64,000 nucleotides of DNA from Serripes groenlandicus (GCA_031761405.1 JASEVX010000013.1:50219281-50283280), one strand, 5' to 3'. Positions 22,610-33,053 are shown, counted from the first letter of the stretch. Notes: a model not told the origin generated them from the sequence alone. Translations and numbers: made by a program.

Positions 22610-22862
22610 TATCCATCAATAATTGACCAATCAGAGTTATAAATTTGCAGTATTATTTACATGTCCAATCATCAATTGATCAATCAGATTAATAAATGTG
22701 CAGTATAAATATATATATACATGTAACTATAATCTATAAATCTACCAATCAAATTAACACAAGTGCAGAATTATCCATTATTTGACCAATCTGATTCATA
22801 AATTTGCAGTATAATATACATGTTTATCCATCAATTGACCAATAAAATTAATATACAAGCTA
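22610..22862. repeat. ~62-bp AT-rich tandem array, left part
   Basis: Units with CATCAATTGACCAATCAGAT, TAATAAATGTGCAGTAT and TATATACATGT. Continues after the Tc1-like insertion. Confidence 0.85.
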
Positions 22863-23693
22863 GAAGAATTTTTAATTGGCCACCATATAAAATATGATAT
22901 TATGCGACATATTTAATCAATAAATCTAAAGTTTGGTTATTTTTGTATTGTACACACCAATCTATCGATATACAGAAAGAAAACACGTATTCATGTACAA
23001 AACCATCCATGCGGAACTGTAGGTGCGAAAATAACATTTGTGCTCGCGTTCCTCGTTCACAGCATTGTAGTTGTCGTATTTGGTAGGAATGTATTCTTCT
23101 TGGATTGTCTTTTATGAAAAACATTAAATATGGCAGGGAATGAGCATTACAGAGCGCGCTCAAGCCGTTGGAATGATTCGTGCCGGCACCCCAATCAGAT
23201 AGGTATGTTACGCATCGTTATAAAACGCACCATGTCACATGGCTAGAAGCACACAAGTAATGCCTGCAGCAAACAGAGTGCGAACACTCCAATGGCCTTC
23301 AAAAAGTCTGGATATAAACATGTGGGACCTATTGAAGCGCAAGGTGTGTGCCCAGCCTCTGCAACCAAATCTCAGGGAGCTCACACGTGTTATTCATCAG
23401 ATGTTGGCCGCCATTCCACAACAGTATCTTCACAGATACATTATATCAATGAGGACAAGGTGCCTTGCCGCAGCAGGTGGACATACAAAGTATTGAAACG
23501 AAATCAAATACGACGTGATTTGATCAATATAAACCATCTCTGTTAAGTTTTTACCCGTGATCAAATTTCAATGAAGTTTTGTTTTACATATTAGGAATAA
23601 ATTGTATTAAACTTATATTTGGTTATTTGTATTTTTCTCGGAATACTTTTCCAAAAATATGATAAAAACTAGGTGGCCAATTAGAAATTCATC
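22863..23693 (+). mobile_element. deleted Tc1/mariner-like element
   Basis: Inverted ends AATTGGCCACC (left, about 22873) and GGTGGCCAATT (right, about 23672) bound the element. Inside, a plus-strand frame begins MSITERAQAVGMIRAGTPIR near 23138, like the N-terminal helix-turn-helix of Tc1-type transposases, then jumps to a C-terminal part. The catalytic middle is missing. It splits an AT-rich tandem array in two. Confidence 0.7.
23239..23496 (+). pseudogene. Tc1-like transposase, C-terminal fragment
   Basis: The frame contains VRTLQWPSKSLDINMWDLLK, then QPNLRELTRVIHQMLAAIPQ and SMRTRCLAAAGGHTKY. These match the W-P-x-x-S-x-D-L/I-N-x-x-E/W-LW block and the AIPQQ..I.SM..R...VI..RGGHT.Y ending of Tc1/mariner transposases. 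Only the last of the three catalytic acidic blocks is covered, and the usual ProIleGlu before the LW motif is altered. Remnant only. Confidence 0.75.
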
Positions 23694-24112
23694 AAAGTGT
23701 ATAATTATATACATGTACATGTTTAACCATCAATTGACCAATCAAATTAATAAATATGCAGTATTATATACATGTCCAATCATCAATTGATCAATCAGAT
23801 AAAACAATGTGCTGTATAAATATATATAAACATGTATATCTATAAATCTACCAATCAAATTAATACAAGTGCAGTATTATCCAAAAATTGACCAATCATA
23901 TAGAGATGTGCAGTATATTATATATACATGTGTATCCATAATTTGACCAATCGGACCAAAATATGTGCAGTATTATTCAGACATCAACCAATCAGACTAA
24001 AATATGTGCAGTATTATTCATACATCAACCAATCAGACTAAAATATGTGCAGTGTTATTCATACATCAACCAATCAGATTAAACAATGTGCAGTATTATC
24101 AAATCAGATAAG
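23694..24112. repeat. ~62-bp AT-rich tandem array, right part
   Basis: Same unit; the last units shorten to about 38 bp (ATACATCAACCAATCAGACT, AAAATATGTGCAGTATTATT). Ends at candidate exon E. Confidence 0.85.
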
Positions 24113-24119
24113 ACCTTAC

Positions 24120-24224
24120 CTGTTTCCCGCCTATCTTACAGTGGAGACCAGTTTGTGTTATAATAATACTAGGAACTCTATGTGATCTTGGTTCTGTTCC
24201 AGAAACTGGACTTCTTGGTCGTTT
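24120..24224 (-). CDS. candidate host exon E, Ser/Pro/Arg-rich
   Basis: On the minus strand attgctatag precedes a 105-nt segment that ends GGAAACAG/gtaagg. Frame 1 is open for exactly 35 codons: KRPRSPVSGTEPRSHRVPS, then IIITQTGLHCKIGGKQ. It looks like a disordered, Arg/Ser/Pro-rich linker. An alternative frame ends LVLL-stop and could be a C-terminus with UTR. It sits between the AT-rich tandem array (left) and a TTAA-MITE (right). Confidence 0.48.
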
Positions 24225-24263
24225 CTATAGCAATCATATGATTTGATTTGTTTTAATGGGGTT

Positions 24264-24425
24264 TTAACCCTTTCCCTCATATGGACACTCTCTGACGCCT
24301 CTGCAGCAGACAGCTTTTTGGAAACATAGTGACAAAAGAAGAAATTGCTCAAAACGAGCAATTTCGCCTTTTGCCACAATGTTTTCCACTTTTTGTCCTA
24401 GGTTATTTATCCATTCAATTATAAA
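24264..24425 (+). mobile_element. TTAA-MITE, right end replaced by satellite
   Basis: TTAACCCTTTCCCTCATATG to CCATTCAATTATAAAG, then the SINE-derived satellite. Confidence 0.85.
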
Positions 24426-24960
24426 GGGGCACTCCGCTTTTTACCACTGGGAGTGGGATATGAACCCGAGACACTTGGTCTGCAACATATTCATGATCTC
24501 ATGGTGACAAACCAGTACTAGGCTAGGAAATGTGCCTTGCCAATGGGGCACTCCGCTTTGACCACTGGGAGTGGGGTATGAACCCGGGACACTTGGTCTG
24601 CAACATATTCATGATCCCTGGGTGACAAACCAGTACTAGGCTAGGAAATGTGCCTTGCCCACGGGGCATGCACACCGCTTTGACCACTTTTAGTGGGGTA
24701 TGAACCCGGGACACTCAGTCTGTAATTGAACACTTATTCATGATCCCTGGGTGATGAACCAGTACTAGGCTAGGAAATGTGCCTTGCCCTCGGGGCATGA
24801 ACACCGCTTTGACCACTTTTAGTGGGGTATGAACCCGGGACACTCAGTCTGTAATTGAACACTTATTCATGATCCCTGGGTGATGAACCAGTACTAGGCT
24901 AGGAATGTGCCTTGTTGAAGGGCACTCTACATTGGCTGTAGAAAGCCAGGATCAACCCTG
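24426..24960. repeat. ~118-bp satellite derived from SINE B
   Basis: Four to five tandem units, each with GACCACTGGGAGTGGGGTAT, GAACCCGGGACACTTGGTCT, TTCATGATCCCTGGGTGA and CCAGTACTAGGCTAGGAAAT. The order and sequence are those of SINE B (minus), with head and tail lost. It begins where a TTAA-MITE is cut at 24425. Confidence 0.82.
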
Positions 24961-25179
24961 GGGATCCGAAATCACCCACGCTGACAACAAAGCCATAACA
25001 ATGATGATATGAAATCTGATTATGTTGCTTTGAAATTATTAAATTTCCTAAAATTTCCTAAAATTATCATTCAAGGCAAATAGACAAACAAGGTAAAAAT
25101 AATTTTCTTATTTGGGTGTCTCATAATTTTAGTTCTCTAGCATTGAAAATGATTTGATTGACTGGAGTTTTATTATTGC

Positions 25180-25545
25180 CGGCATAGAGTAAATCTGCAG
25201 CAGACAAGTGAAAACATCCAGGCAAAAAACTATGGAAAATCTCTATTAATGAAAGTATGATTATTTGACCCTTTCCCTCATACGACAATTCTGCAGCAGA
25301 CGACTTCGAACGTATTTTGTCAAAAAATAGAAAATCTCTATAATTGAATGGATAACCTATGACTAAAAGTGGAAAACATTGTGGCAAAAGGAGAAATTGC
25401 ACGTTTTGTGCAATTTCTTCTTTTGTCACTATGTTTTCAAATAGCCGTCTGCTGCAGAGGCGTCAGAAAGCGTCTATATGAGGGAAAGGGTTAAACAATG
25501 TTCATCAAAAAAGTTGTCTGCTGCATTTCAGAAAGGGTAAAAGTT
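25180..25545 (-). mobile_element. old TTAA-MITE interrupted by a younger one
   Basis: Left remnant AAATCTGCAGCAGACAAG..GTATGATTATT and right remnant ACAATGTTCATCAAAAAAGT..TCTGCTGCAT surround 25265-25494. Confidence 0.65.
25265..25494 (-). mobile_element. TTAA-MITE, complete, GCAC/GTGC apex
   Basis: 230 bp; left TTGA, right TTAA; apex ATTGCACGTTTTGTGCAAT. Confidence 0.92.
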
Positions 25546-25849
25546 GCTTACCACAGTGTTATTCACTTATATCAAGGCGTCACGAGTAATCAAGAAAACC
25601 TAGAGACAGAGGATGATCACTGCAGCTCTCTTTTACCACTTTGTATGCAGGTTGAGCCTTTTAGAAATCTCATTATGACCTTGACACTTTATTTGCCATG
25701 TCCATAGGTATGGAGGGAGGTCGTGGCCATGATCCTCCCTTATACCTTACACCAATTGTTAGTAGATTAATATAAGTAGTCTAAGGAAATTATATGAAGA
25801 ACCAATAAGGAGACTCGGCAGTTTCTATTTATTCTGTAGTGTAATATGT

Positions 25850-25920
25850 TTTGAAAAATATTGTGGGGAAAAGGAGATATTTGATCAAATTCTTCTTTTA
25901 CTACAATGTTTTATTTTATA
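25850..25920. mobile_element. TTAA-MITE middle fragment
   Basis: AATATTGTGGGGAAAAGGAG and TCTTTTACTACAATGTTTTA. Confidence 0.5.
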
Positions 25921-25983
25921 GAATTGTTTTTGAGTTTCATTTACGTATAACACATTGTTGTTGTCAGTTAGAAAAACTAGATT

Positions 25984-26130
25984 GGAGTGCTCCGCGGAGC
26001 ACATGTGTCACCTGCACCTGCTCATTGAAAGTGTGACGAAAAAGTGGGACGGACAGACAGACAGACAGACGCCGGACAAAAAAAAAAGTAATCCCTAAGT
26101 GCCTACCATGCTACGCAGGGTGACACAAAA
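25984..26130 (+). mobile_element. short element with GTGTCACCTGC/GCAGGGTGACAC ends
   Basis: Starts with GTGCTCCGCGGAGCAC, a perfect 16-bp palindrome, then TGTGTCACCTGCACCTGCTC; ends CTACGCAGGGTGACACAA. Carries GGACAGACAGACAGAC and CGCCGGACAAAA. A second partial copy is at 46.95 kb. Confidence 0.55.
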
Positions 26131-26245
26131 AATATGTGTACAAACAACACAGATTTTACGAAAACATAGATATGAAAATCAGGCGGACTTTTAAGTGGCG
26201 GACAAACAAACAAGTTAACATTTATATGATTACTCAAAGTTTTAG

Positions 26246-26481
26246 AAGGAATCCGCTGTGGTCGAGTGGTTAGCGTCGGGGATTTCGAAACCGGTTGTCC
26301 CGGGTTCGATCCCCAGTTGCGGCACTACGGTCATGGTGGAGTGCCCTTGGGCAAGGCACATTTTCTAGCCTAGTACTGGTTTGTTTACCCAGGGATCATG
26401 AATAATTAAATTTAATTGCGCGCTAAATGACCTTAGCTGTCAATGCGCCATAAAACAATATACATTCATTCATTCATTCAT
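26246..26481 (+). mobile_element. SINE B with an aberrant tail
   Basis: tRNA-like head GGAATCCGCTGTGGTCGAGT...GGGTTCGATCCCCAGTTGCG (Ser-type-like fold) and the standard body GGTGGAGTGCCCTTGGGCAA. After GGGATCATGAATAA the tail differs: GCGCGCTAAATGACCTTAGC and (CATT)n. Target duplication TCAAAGTTTTAG at 26234 and 26482. Full length. Confidence 0.88.
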
Positions 26482-26492
26482 TCAAAGTTTTA

Positions 26493-26740
26493 GTTAACCC
26501 TTTCCAAAATGTAGAAAAATTTTGAATTTTGCTGAAGGAGGCGACGCTTGCAGAAACATTGTGGCAAAAGCTTGCAGAAACATTGTGGCAAAAGAAAAAG
26601 GAGCAATTTCTCCTTTTTTCACAATGTTTTCAGTTTTATTCAATAATTATACTTTGAGTTTTAGAGATTCTCCATTTTTGTTTGCCTACATGATTTCAAA
26701 GTCATCTGCTGCAGATCTGATGTTGGGCAAGGCTAGTTAA
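26493..26740 (+). mobile_element. TTAA-MITE with a 24-bp internal duplication
   Basis: CTTGCAGAAACATTGTGGCA is present twice in tandem; apex lost; right end weak (GCAAGGCTAGTTAA). Confidence 0.75.
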
Positions 26741-26784
26741 GCTTATGCAAAAGAGTAAGCAGGCATGCACCAGGACACCCAACC

Positions 26785-27014
26785 TTAACCCTTTACCTCA
26801 TATAGACGCTTTCTGACGTCTCTGCAGCAGACAACTTTTTGAAAACATAGTGACAAAAGAAGAAATTGCTCAAAACAAGCAATTTCTCCTTTTATCACAA
26901 TGTTTTCCACTTTTAGTCATAGGTTATCCATTCAATCATAGAGATTTTCTTTTTTTTGACAAAATATGTTCGAAGTCATCTGCTGCAGAATTGTCGTATG
27001 AGGGAAAGGGTTAA
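26785..27014 (+). mobile_element. TTAA-MITE, complete
   Basis: 230 bp; TTAACCCTTTACCTCATATA to GGGAAAGGGTTAA; apex ATTGCTCAAAACAAGCAAT. Confidence 0.92.
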
Positions 27015-27294
27015 CTTACCCTTTCCTTCATACAGATGTTTTCTGACGACTTTGCAGCAGACGATTTTTTTCATATTTGACTGCTGCAGAACTGCTGTAA
27101 GTGGAAAAGGGTTTTAAAACCCTTTCCCATATAAAACAACTCTGCACCAGACAACTTTGGAGAAATATATGGAAAATGTCTAAAAATTAACGTATTATTA
27201 ATGAGCAATTTCTTCTTTTGCCACAATGTTTTCAAAAGTCTTAATTCTGCTTGCAGAGACCATCAGAAAGTGTCTAAGTGTGGAAAAGGGTTAT
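27011..27294. mobile_element. two shortened TTAA-MITEs in chain
   Basis: 27011-27117 keeps both ends but lacks the hairpin middle (about 105 bp); 27114-27294 runs from TTAAAACCCTTTCCCATAT to GGAAAAGGGTTA. The latter ends 26 bp from candidate exon D. Confidence 0.76.
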
Positions 27295-27319
27295 CCAGTT
27301 CTCTGATTGGTTCACTTAC

Positions 27320-27371
27320 CCTGTCAGTTTCCGAAGCCTCCTTGGTTCCCATCGGACTGTCAAGCTGGTTT
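27320..27371 (-). CDS. candidate host exon D (two possible frames)
   Basis: On the minus strand a 52-nt segment ends in ACAGG/gtaagtg, a strong donor. The acceptor would be gaag and is weak. Frame 1 reads NQLDSPMGTKEASETDR, leaves phase 0 and joins the open frame of exon E. Frame 2 reads TSLTVRWEPRRLRKLT, fits the phase left by micro-exon C, but would run into a stop in exon E. Both look protein-like, so the frame is undecided. Confidence 0.33.
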
Positions 27372-27597
27372 CTTCACGAATAATTATTCCACAAATAAAT
27401 TTTTGAATTCCATTTAACACTGACCGTAGAACAATTCCTCGGGAAATAAATATGACACGGAAATATTGATTGTTATATCAGATTGTCATTGCGATCTATT
27501 TGTGTTACCGTTTTATGATAAAGAAATAAAACACCGTCCACTGTTACATCTTAGTTCCCTCCGTTGTCTATCACTACACAGAACAATATTATATTCA

Positions 27598-27833
27598 TTA
27601 ACCTCTTTCTCCATAAAGATGTATATTGATGCCTCTGCAGCAGACGACGTTTGTTAACATTGTGTCAAAAAGAGAAATTGCTCAAAATGAGTAATTTCTC
27701 CTTTTATCCCAATGCTTTCAATATGCTTTCTATTTAATAATTAAACTTTCATTCATAGAGATTTTCCATATTGTGCCTTCTTGTTTTCAAAGTTGTCAGT
27801 GCTGCAGATTTGTTATATGTGGGAAAGGCTTAA
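27598..27833 (+). mobile_element. TTAA-MITE, complete
   Basis: TTAACCTCTTTCTCCATAAA to GGGAAAGGCTTAA; apex ATTGCTCAAAATGAGTAAT. Confidence 0.85.
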
Positions 27834-28240
27834 CCCGTTCTGTTATAATAACAAATCTACATCAAATTTATAAAACATCTTGGTAAAAAATTGGAAATCT
27901 TTATAAATGAAAGTGTTATTATTGAACAGAGTTTTAACCCTTTCCCACATATAGACGCTTTATGACGTATCTGCAGCAGATGACTTTTGAAAATATTGTG
28001 ACAAAAAGGAGAAATTGCTCAAACGAGCAATTTCTCCTTTTGTCACAATATTTTCCACTTTTTTCAGAAATTAAACCTTCATTATTAGAGATTTACATTG
28101 ATTTTGCATAAATGTTATCAAAGACGTCTGCTGCAGAATTATTGTATGTTGAAAAGGGTTAAGGAAATTTGAAATTGCTCTATAGGTTTTCTCTCACATG
28201 TTTTCAAATGTCAGTCTGCTGCAGCGAATTGTCGCAATCT
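27830..28240. mobile_element. old TTAA-MITE interrupted by 27934-28162
   Basis: Left half TTAACCCGTTCTGTTATAAT to GAACAGAGTT, right half GAAATTGCTCTATAGGTTTT to CAGTCTGCTGCAGCGAATTG. Confidence 0.7.
27934..28162 (+). mobile_element. TTAA-MITE, complete, nested
   Basis: TTAACCCTTTCCCACATATA to GAAAAGGGTTAA; apex GCTC/GAGC. Confidence 0.9.
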
Positions 28241-28304
28241 TCTGTAAATAGGAAATCAATCATTCCGATTTATAACCGCACAATATACATGCATTTAATT
28301 ATTA

Positions 28305-28700
28305 TTGAACCCTTTCCCATATACAGACGATTTGTCGCGCCTCTGTAGCAGACGACTTTTGAAAACATAGTGACAAAAGAAGAAATTGCTCAAAACGAGC
28401 AATTTCCCCTTTTGCCACAATGTTTTCCACTTTTAGTCATAGGTTATCCATTCAATAATAGAGATTTTCTATTTTTTTGCCAAAATATGTTCAAAGTCGT
28501 CTGCTTCAGAATTGTTGTATGAGGGAAATGGTTCACCCTTTCCCACATACAGACGCTTTGAGCGCCTCTGCAGCAGACAACTTTTGAAAATATTGTGGCA
28601 ATATAACCTCACTATTTTCAACTCCGTCACTTGGAACACATGTAGTTTCCTGATATTTTATTAACAAAATATTTTTAAAGTGATCTGTGCTGCATATTTG
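28305..28700 (+). mobile_element. TTAA-MITE complete plus chained partial
   Basis: 28305-28535 complete (left TTGA, right TTCA, apex GCTC/GAGC); 28532-28700 second copy with degraded right half. Confidence 0.82.
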
Positions 28701-29063
28701 GGCTCTTAATATATTTATGTATTATACATTTCAATTCTTTCACTGATATTGAAATTTTGAAAACATTGTGGAAAAAAACACAACTAGCTCAATCAAGACA
28801 ATTTCTCTACAAGCTGCTACAATGATTATAACTCTTTATAAAATTATATTTATATATTTTTTTAGGAATAAGTTTTTACCTAATGCCTCAGCATGAAAAC
28901 ATTGTGGAAAAATATTGATAGATGGATTAGAATTTAAAGCCATTAAAGTATGTCCGTAAAATTATATTCAGTTCTCCCAACATGTTTTTGCTGGCTTTTT
29001 GGCACTATAGCGCTGTACACAACCCTATTCAAAGGCTATTGACTACCTTCACACATGGACCAT

Positions 29064-29297
29064 TTAACCCTTTCCCACATGCAACAAATCTGCAGCAGAC
29101 AACTTTGAAAACACATCCAAATTGTTTTGGAAGCTCCCTTTAAATGAAAGTACAATAATTGAATAGAGTTGAAAACATAGTGACAAAAACAGAAATTGCT
29201 TGTTTTAATTAAGCAATTTCTTCTTTTGTCACCATGTTTTTAAAAAGCCGTCTGCTGCACAGGTGTCTGAAAGCGTCTTTATGAGGTAAAGGGTTAA
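29064..29297 (-). mobile_element. TTAA-MITE, complete
   Basis: TTAACCCTTTCCCACATGCA to GGTAAAGGGTTAA; apex ATTGCTTGTTTTAATTAAGC. Confidence 0.88.
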
Positions 29298-29577
29298 TAG
29301 CCTGTATGTGGAAGACAAATGAAGCTAATGCTAATCAGCTTTATTTTATTGGGGTTTTATGCTATGTTTAAGAATGTTTTAGAATTACATAAAATACAAT
29401 TTTTATGGTCTGCTACAGTATTATTTCATTGTCATCATTCTGGCACTCAATAAAACTGTGTTGAAAAGAGTGCTTAACTATTCATTTCTGTAACAAAACG
29501 AGAATGATTTATTGTAAATATGTAAGTGATTTTCAGTGTTTAAAAATTTAAATTATGGATCGAAAGACATTTAAATT

Positions 29578-29742
29578 GTCCCCCCCACATACAACAAAAC
29601 TACGGCAGATGAATTTGATTGAGCACATGTAACTAGGCAAAAATATGGAAAATTAATGAAGTTAGAATTATTGAATATGTTTAAAAACATTGTAGCATAA
29701 ATTGCTCATAGAAAGTAATCTGACTATCTGGGAGAGGGTTAA
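29578..29742 (-). mobile_element. TTAA-MITE, degenerate
   Basis: CCCCCCACATACAACAAAAC to GGGAGAGGGTTAA. Confidence 0.6.
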
Positions 29743-29830
29743 CAATGATTGATTTCTATACTTTCATTTGTAAGTGATTGACGACATTACAGTTTATACT
29801 ATTTATATTGACAAAAAACTCTTTCTTTTA

Positions 29831-30059
29831 TTAACCCTTACCCACATATAGATGCTTTCTGATGCCTCTGCAGCAGACGACTTACGAAAACATTGCGGCA
29901 AAAGGAGAAATTGCTCGTTTTGAGCAATTTCTCCTTTTGCCACAATGTTTTCAACTATTTTTTAGTAAATATACATTAATTTATATAGATTTTCCCTATT
30001 TTGCCTAGATGTTTTCAAAGTGGTCTTCTGCAGATTTGTTGTATGTGGGAAAGGTTTAA
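29831..30059 (+). mobile_element. TTAA-MITE, complete
   Basis: TTAACCCTTACCCACATATA to GGGAAAGGTTTAA; apex ATTGCTCGTTTTGAGCAAT, near-perfect inner arm. Confidence 0.9.
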
Positions 30060-30100
30060 GTGATTGGAGTTGTCTACTGTCAACAGTATTTAAGTTATAT

Positions 30101-30328
30101 AGCAATTTATTTATTGGGGTTTTACGCCGCTTTCAACATTATTTTAGTTATATCACAGCGACAGTTCACTTATTCATGATCCCATGGTAAACAAACCAGT
30201 ACTAGGCTAGAAAATGTGCCTTGCCCAAGGGCACTCCACCATGACCGTAGTGCCATGACCGGGGATCGAACCCGGGACACCCGGTTTCGAAATCCCCGCC
30301 GCTAACCACACGACCACAGCGGATTCCT
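30101..30328 (-). mobile_element. SINE B, full length
   Basis: Reading minus: GGAATCCGCTGTGGTCGTGT, GTCCCGGGTTCGATCCCCGG, body, then GCGACAG..TTGAAAGCGGCGTAAAACCC. Duplicated AGTTATAT at 30093 and 30329. Confidence 0.88.
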
Positions 30329-30619
30329 AGTTATATCACAAATACAAACCTTTTCAATACTGTAACTAAACTCTGAATTTCACAATATTTAACAATCTCC
30401 TTAGATGCATACTAATTATTTACTTTTTTACATTTAATCCTAAATATTATCGGAAGATTTTACACTATCGTAAAATACATACCACTGTTAAATCCTTTAT
30501 CATATTCCATGTAGGTTGAACAGTTTCATATCAATAACTGTTTCACTGACCCATCTGCAGTCAAGATCACTACGACAGTTCAATTAGCATGGAGTGGTCC
30601 ATACTTTATAATAATTTTA

Positions 30620-30822
30620 CAGAGGACCATGCAGATAAGGGGGAGTAAACTGGTCTTTACCCCTCAATATCTCTATTATGACTCAACTAAACCCTATGTT
30701 GTGAGCACTCAAAAGAATCGTCTCAGTGAGACGATTCTTTTGAGTACCCACAACATAGGGTTTGTTTGTCATATTTTAAAGATTTGGGGATGTGAAATAT
30801 ACTCTTCTGATCTAGAGCTCTG
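30620..30822. mobile_element. hAT-like MITE with palindromic core, copy 1
   Basis: Ends CAGAGGACC..AGATAAGG and CTAGAGCTCTG are inverted. The centre (30690-30762) is a near-perfect palindrome AACCCTATGTTGTG..ACTCAAAAGAATCGTCTCA and its complement. CAGAG ends suggest hAT. Target duplication unclear. Confidence 0.65.
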
Positions 30823-30825
30823 ATT

Positions 30826-31305
30826 TAACCTTATCCCACATTCACAAATCTGCAGCAGACGACTTTAAAAGAGCTAGACAAAATCAAGGAAAATCTCTAC
30901 AAATGAAAGTATAACTACTGGAAACAATTGAAAACATTGTGGGAAAAGAAAAAAATTGCTTGCTTTGAGCAATTTCTCCTTTTGCCACAACTTTATCAAA
31001 AGAAAATGTAAAATCCGAAACATTGCATCGAAGCATTCTAGTGATACAGAGAAGAAGGTGCTATGGGAAATAGATAAATTGCTCATTCGGAGCAAAATGT
31101 GTCACCAAAATTGGTCAAGTGGAATTTACAGCACATTCATACAGCAAATCTGCAGCGGATGACTTTGAAAGCAATTATAAGGAAATCTCTATAAATGAAA
31201 GTATTAATTTGCTCATCAACAGCAATTTTTCATTTTCCCTCATTGTTTTCAAAACTTGTCTGCTAAAAATGCATCAAAATTCTTCTGCAAGTGGGAAAGG
31301 GTTAA
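30826..31305 (-). mobile_element. two degraded TTAA-MITEs
   Basis: TTAACCTTATCCCACATTCA.. with apex TTGCTTGCTTTGAGCAA (30826-31013) and AAATCTGCAGCGGATGAC to GGGAAAGGGTTAA (31135-31305). Confidence 0.68.
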
Positions 31306-31608
31306 CACCTTTTTCAAAAATATTTCAGATATACATGATGGCCAGTTCATCTAATTATGGTTATGAGATTTAATCCACGCTTGACAATTTATTTTTACCA
31401 ATGAATAACCCAAACCATCGTGATATAGCATTATTTGTGATTTGCCAAAAGAACTGACACGTCTAAATGGTGCAAAGGTAGCCAGTTGCCTAAGGGGAGG
31501 ACACACATGGCTGCCATGATATGACACAAATAATTTTGCAAATGGCTTTAAAACTCGGATCCAATAAATCAATCCATAAATTGTTCACCAACCATTCAGA
31601 TTCACATT

Positions 31609-32062
31609 TAACCCTTGCCAAATTCCAAACGCTTTTTGACCCATCTGCAGAAGACAACTTTTGTCAACATTGAGACAAAAGGAAAAATTGCTCATGACTT
31701 GCAATTTCTACTTTCGCCACAATATTTATACAACTCTTTTCAATAATTATAATTTATTTGTAAAGATATCCTAATTTTTATCTAGACCTTTTAACCCTTT
31801 CCCTCATATAGACGCTTTCTGACGCCTCTGCAGCAGACAGCTTTTTGAAAACATAGTGACAAAAGAAGAAATTGCACAAAACGTGCAATTTCTCCTTTTG
31901 CCACAATGTTTTCCACTTTTTGTCATAGGTTATCCATTCAATTAAGGAGATTTTCTATTATTTGACAAAATACGTTCAAAGTCGTCTGCTGCAGAATTGC
32001 CATATAAGGGAAAGGTTAAAGAGTCGTCTGCTGCGGATTTGCTTCAAGTTGGAAAGGGATAA
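31609..32062 (+). mobile_element. old TTAA-MITE interrupted by 31791-32019
   Basis: Left TTAACCCTTGCCAAATTCCA..TATCTAGACCTTTT, right AGAGTCGTCTGCTGCGGATT to GGAAAGGGATAA. The consensus TTTTCAAAG had become TTTTTAAAG, making the TTAA target. Confidence 0.82.
31791..32019 (+). mobile_element. TTAA-MITE, complete, GCAC/GTGC apex, nested
   Basis: TTAACCCTTTCCCTCATATA to GGGAAAGGTTAA; apex ATTGCACAAAACGTGCAAT. Confidence 0.92.
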
Positions 32063-32125
32063 AACTTATTCAAGGCATTAATAATTGATTTGTAACTAAA
32101 ACAATCTGATAGAGAGCCTTGTCTT

Positions 32126-32340
32126 CAACCCTTTCCCACATACAAAAAATCTTCAGCAGTCAAATTAGAAAACATCTTGGATATTTTTTGAAAATTCTGC
32201 ATGATTATATAAGGGCTCAAATATTAAATAGAGTTGAAAACATTGTGATAAAGGAGAAAATGCTCATTAGAATTTCTCCTGTAGAAATCGTTCATGTTAT
32301 AGGAGCTAGCATATATTAAATTTATAGATTTTTACAAGAA
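32126..32340 (-). mobile_element. TTAA-MITE, degenerate
   Basis: TCAACCCTTTCCCACATACA, GTTGAAAACATTGTGATAAA; right end lost. Confidence 0.6.
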
Positions 32341-32534
32341 GTGGATAAATTAGTCATCTTTATGAGCTGTAATAAAAATCCTTTATGACAGCCATAATAG
32401 TTTTAATATCATACATTGACTCACAATACTTTCAACTAGATGTATTAGCTTTGCTCTAAGAAAACCAACCTTAGAGCTTTATAGACAATTTAATGTGGAA
32501 ACCAATATAATATTATTTGCACAAAAATACAAAT

Positions 32535-32764
32535 TTAACCCTTTCCCTCATACGACAATTCTGCAGCAGACGACTTAGAACGAATTTTGTCAAAACATAG
32601 AAAATCTCCATAATTGAATGGATAACCTATGACAAAAAGTGGAAAACATTGTGGCAAAAGGAGAAATTGCATGTTTTGTGCAATTTCTTCTTTTGTCACT
32701 ATGGTTTGAAAAAGCCGTCTGCTGCAAAGGCGTCAGAAAGCGTCTATATGAGGGAAAGGGTTAA
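32535..32764 (-). mobile_element. TTAA-MITE, complete
   Basis: 230 bp; apex ATTGCATGTTTTGTGCAAT, a derivative of the GCAC/GTGC type with one wobble. Confidence 0.92.
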
Positions 32765-32845
32765 GCGATCTAATTGCCCACTGTCAGTTCAAATGCACAG
32801 GTTGATCCGGATTTAGAATGGTGGCAGATCATTGGTTTTCCTGTA

Positions 32846-33053
32846 TCGCCTCTCAAATCTGCAGCAGACGACTTTTGAAAACATTGTGACAAAAAGGTGA
32901 GAAACTGCTTAAAACGAGCAATTTCACATTTTGCCACAAGGTTTTCAACGTTCTTCAGTAAAAACACTTTTTTTTATAGAATTTTTTCATGTTTTTGCAT
33001 GATTGTTTTCAAAGTCGTCTGCTGCAGATTTGTTTTATGTGGGAAAGGGTTAA
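32846..33053 (+). mobile_element. TTAA-MITE, left end missing
   Basis: ATCTGCAGCAGACGACTTTT to GGGAAAGGGTTAA. Confidence 0.78.

Noticed and set aside
25554..25740. Possible minus-strand exon with a good acceptor (ctctgtctctag) and gtaagc donor
   Set aside because: All three frames of the 48-nt segment between the sites contain stops.
26246..26330. tRNA-like sequence with A and B boxes
   Set aside because: It is the head of SINE B, with body, tail and target duplication; not a free tRNA gene. Same for the heads at 1.6, 2.1, 8.3, 14.8, 30.3 and 55.3 kb.
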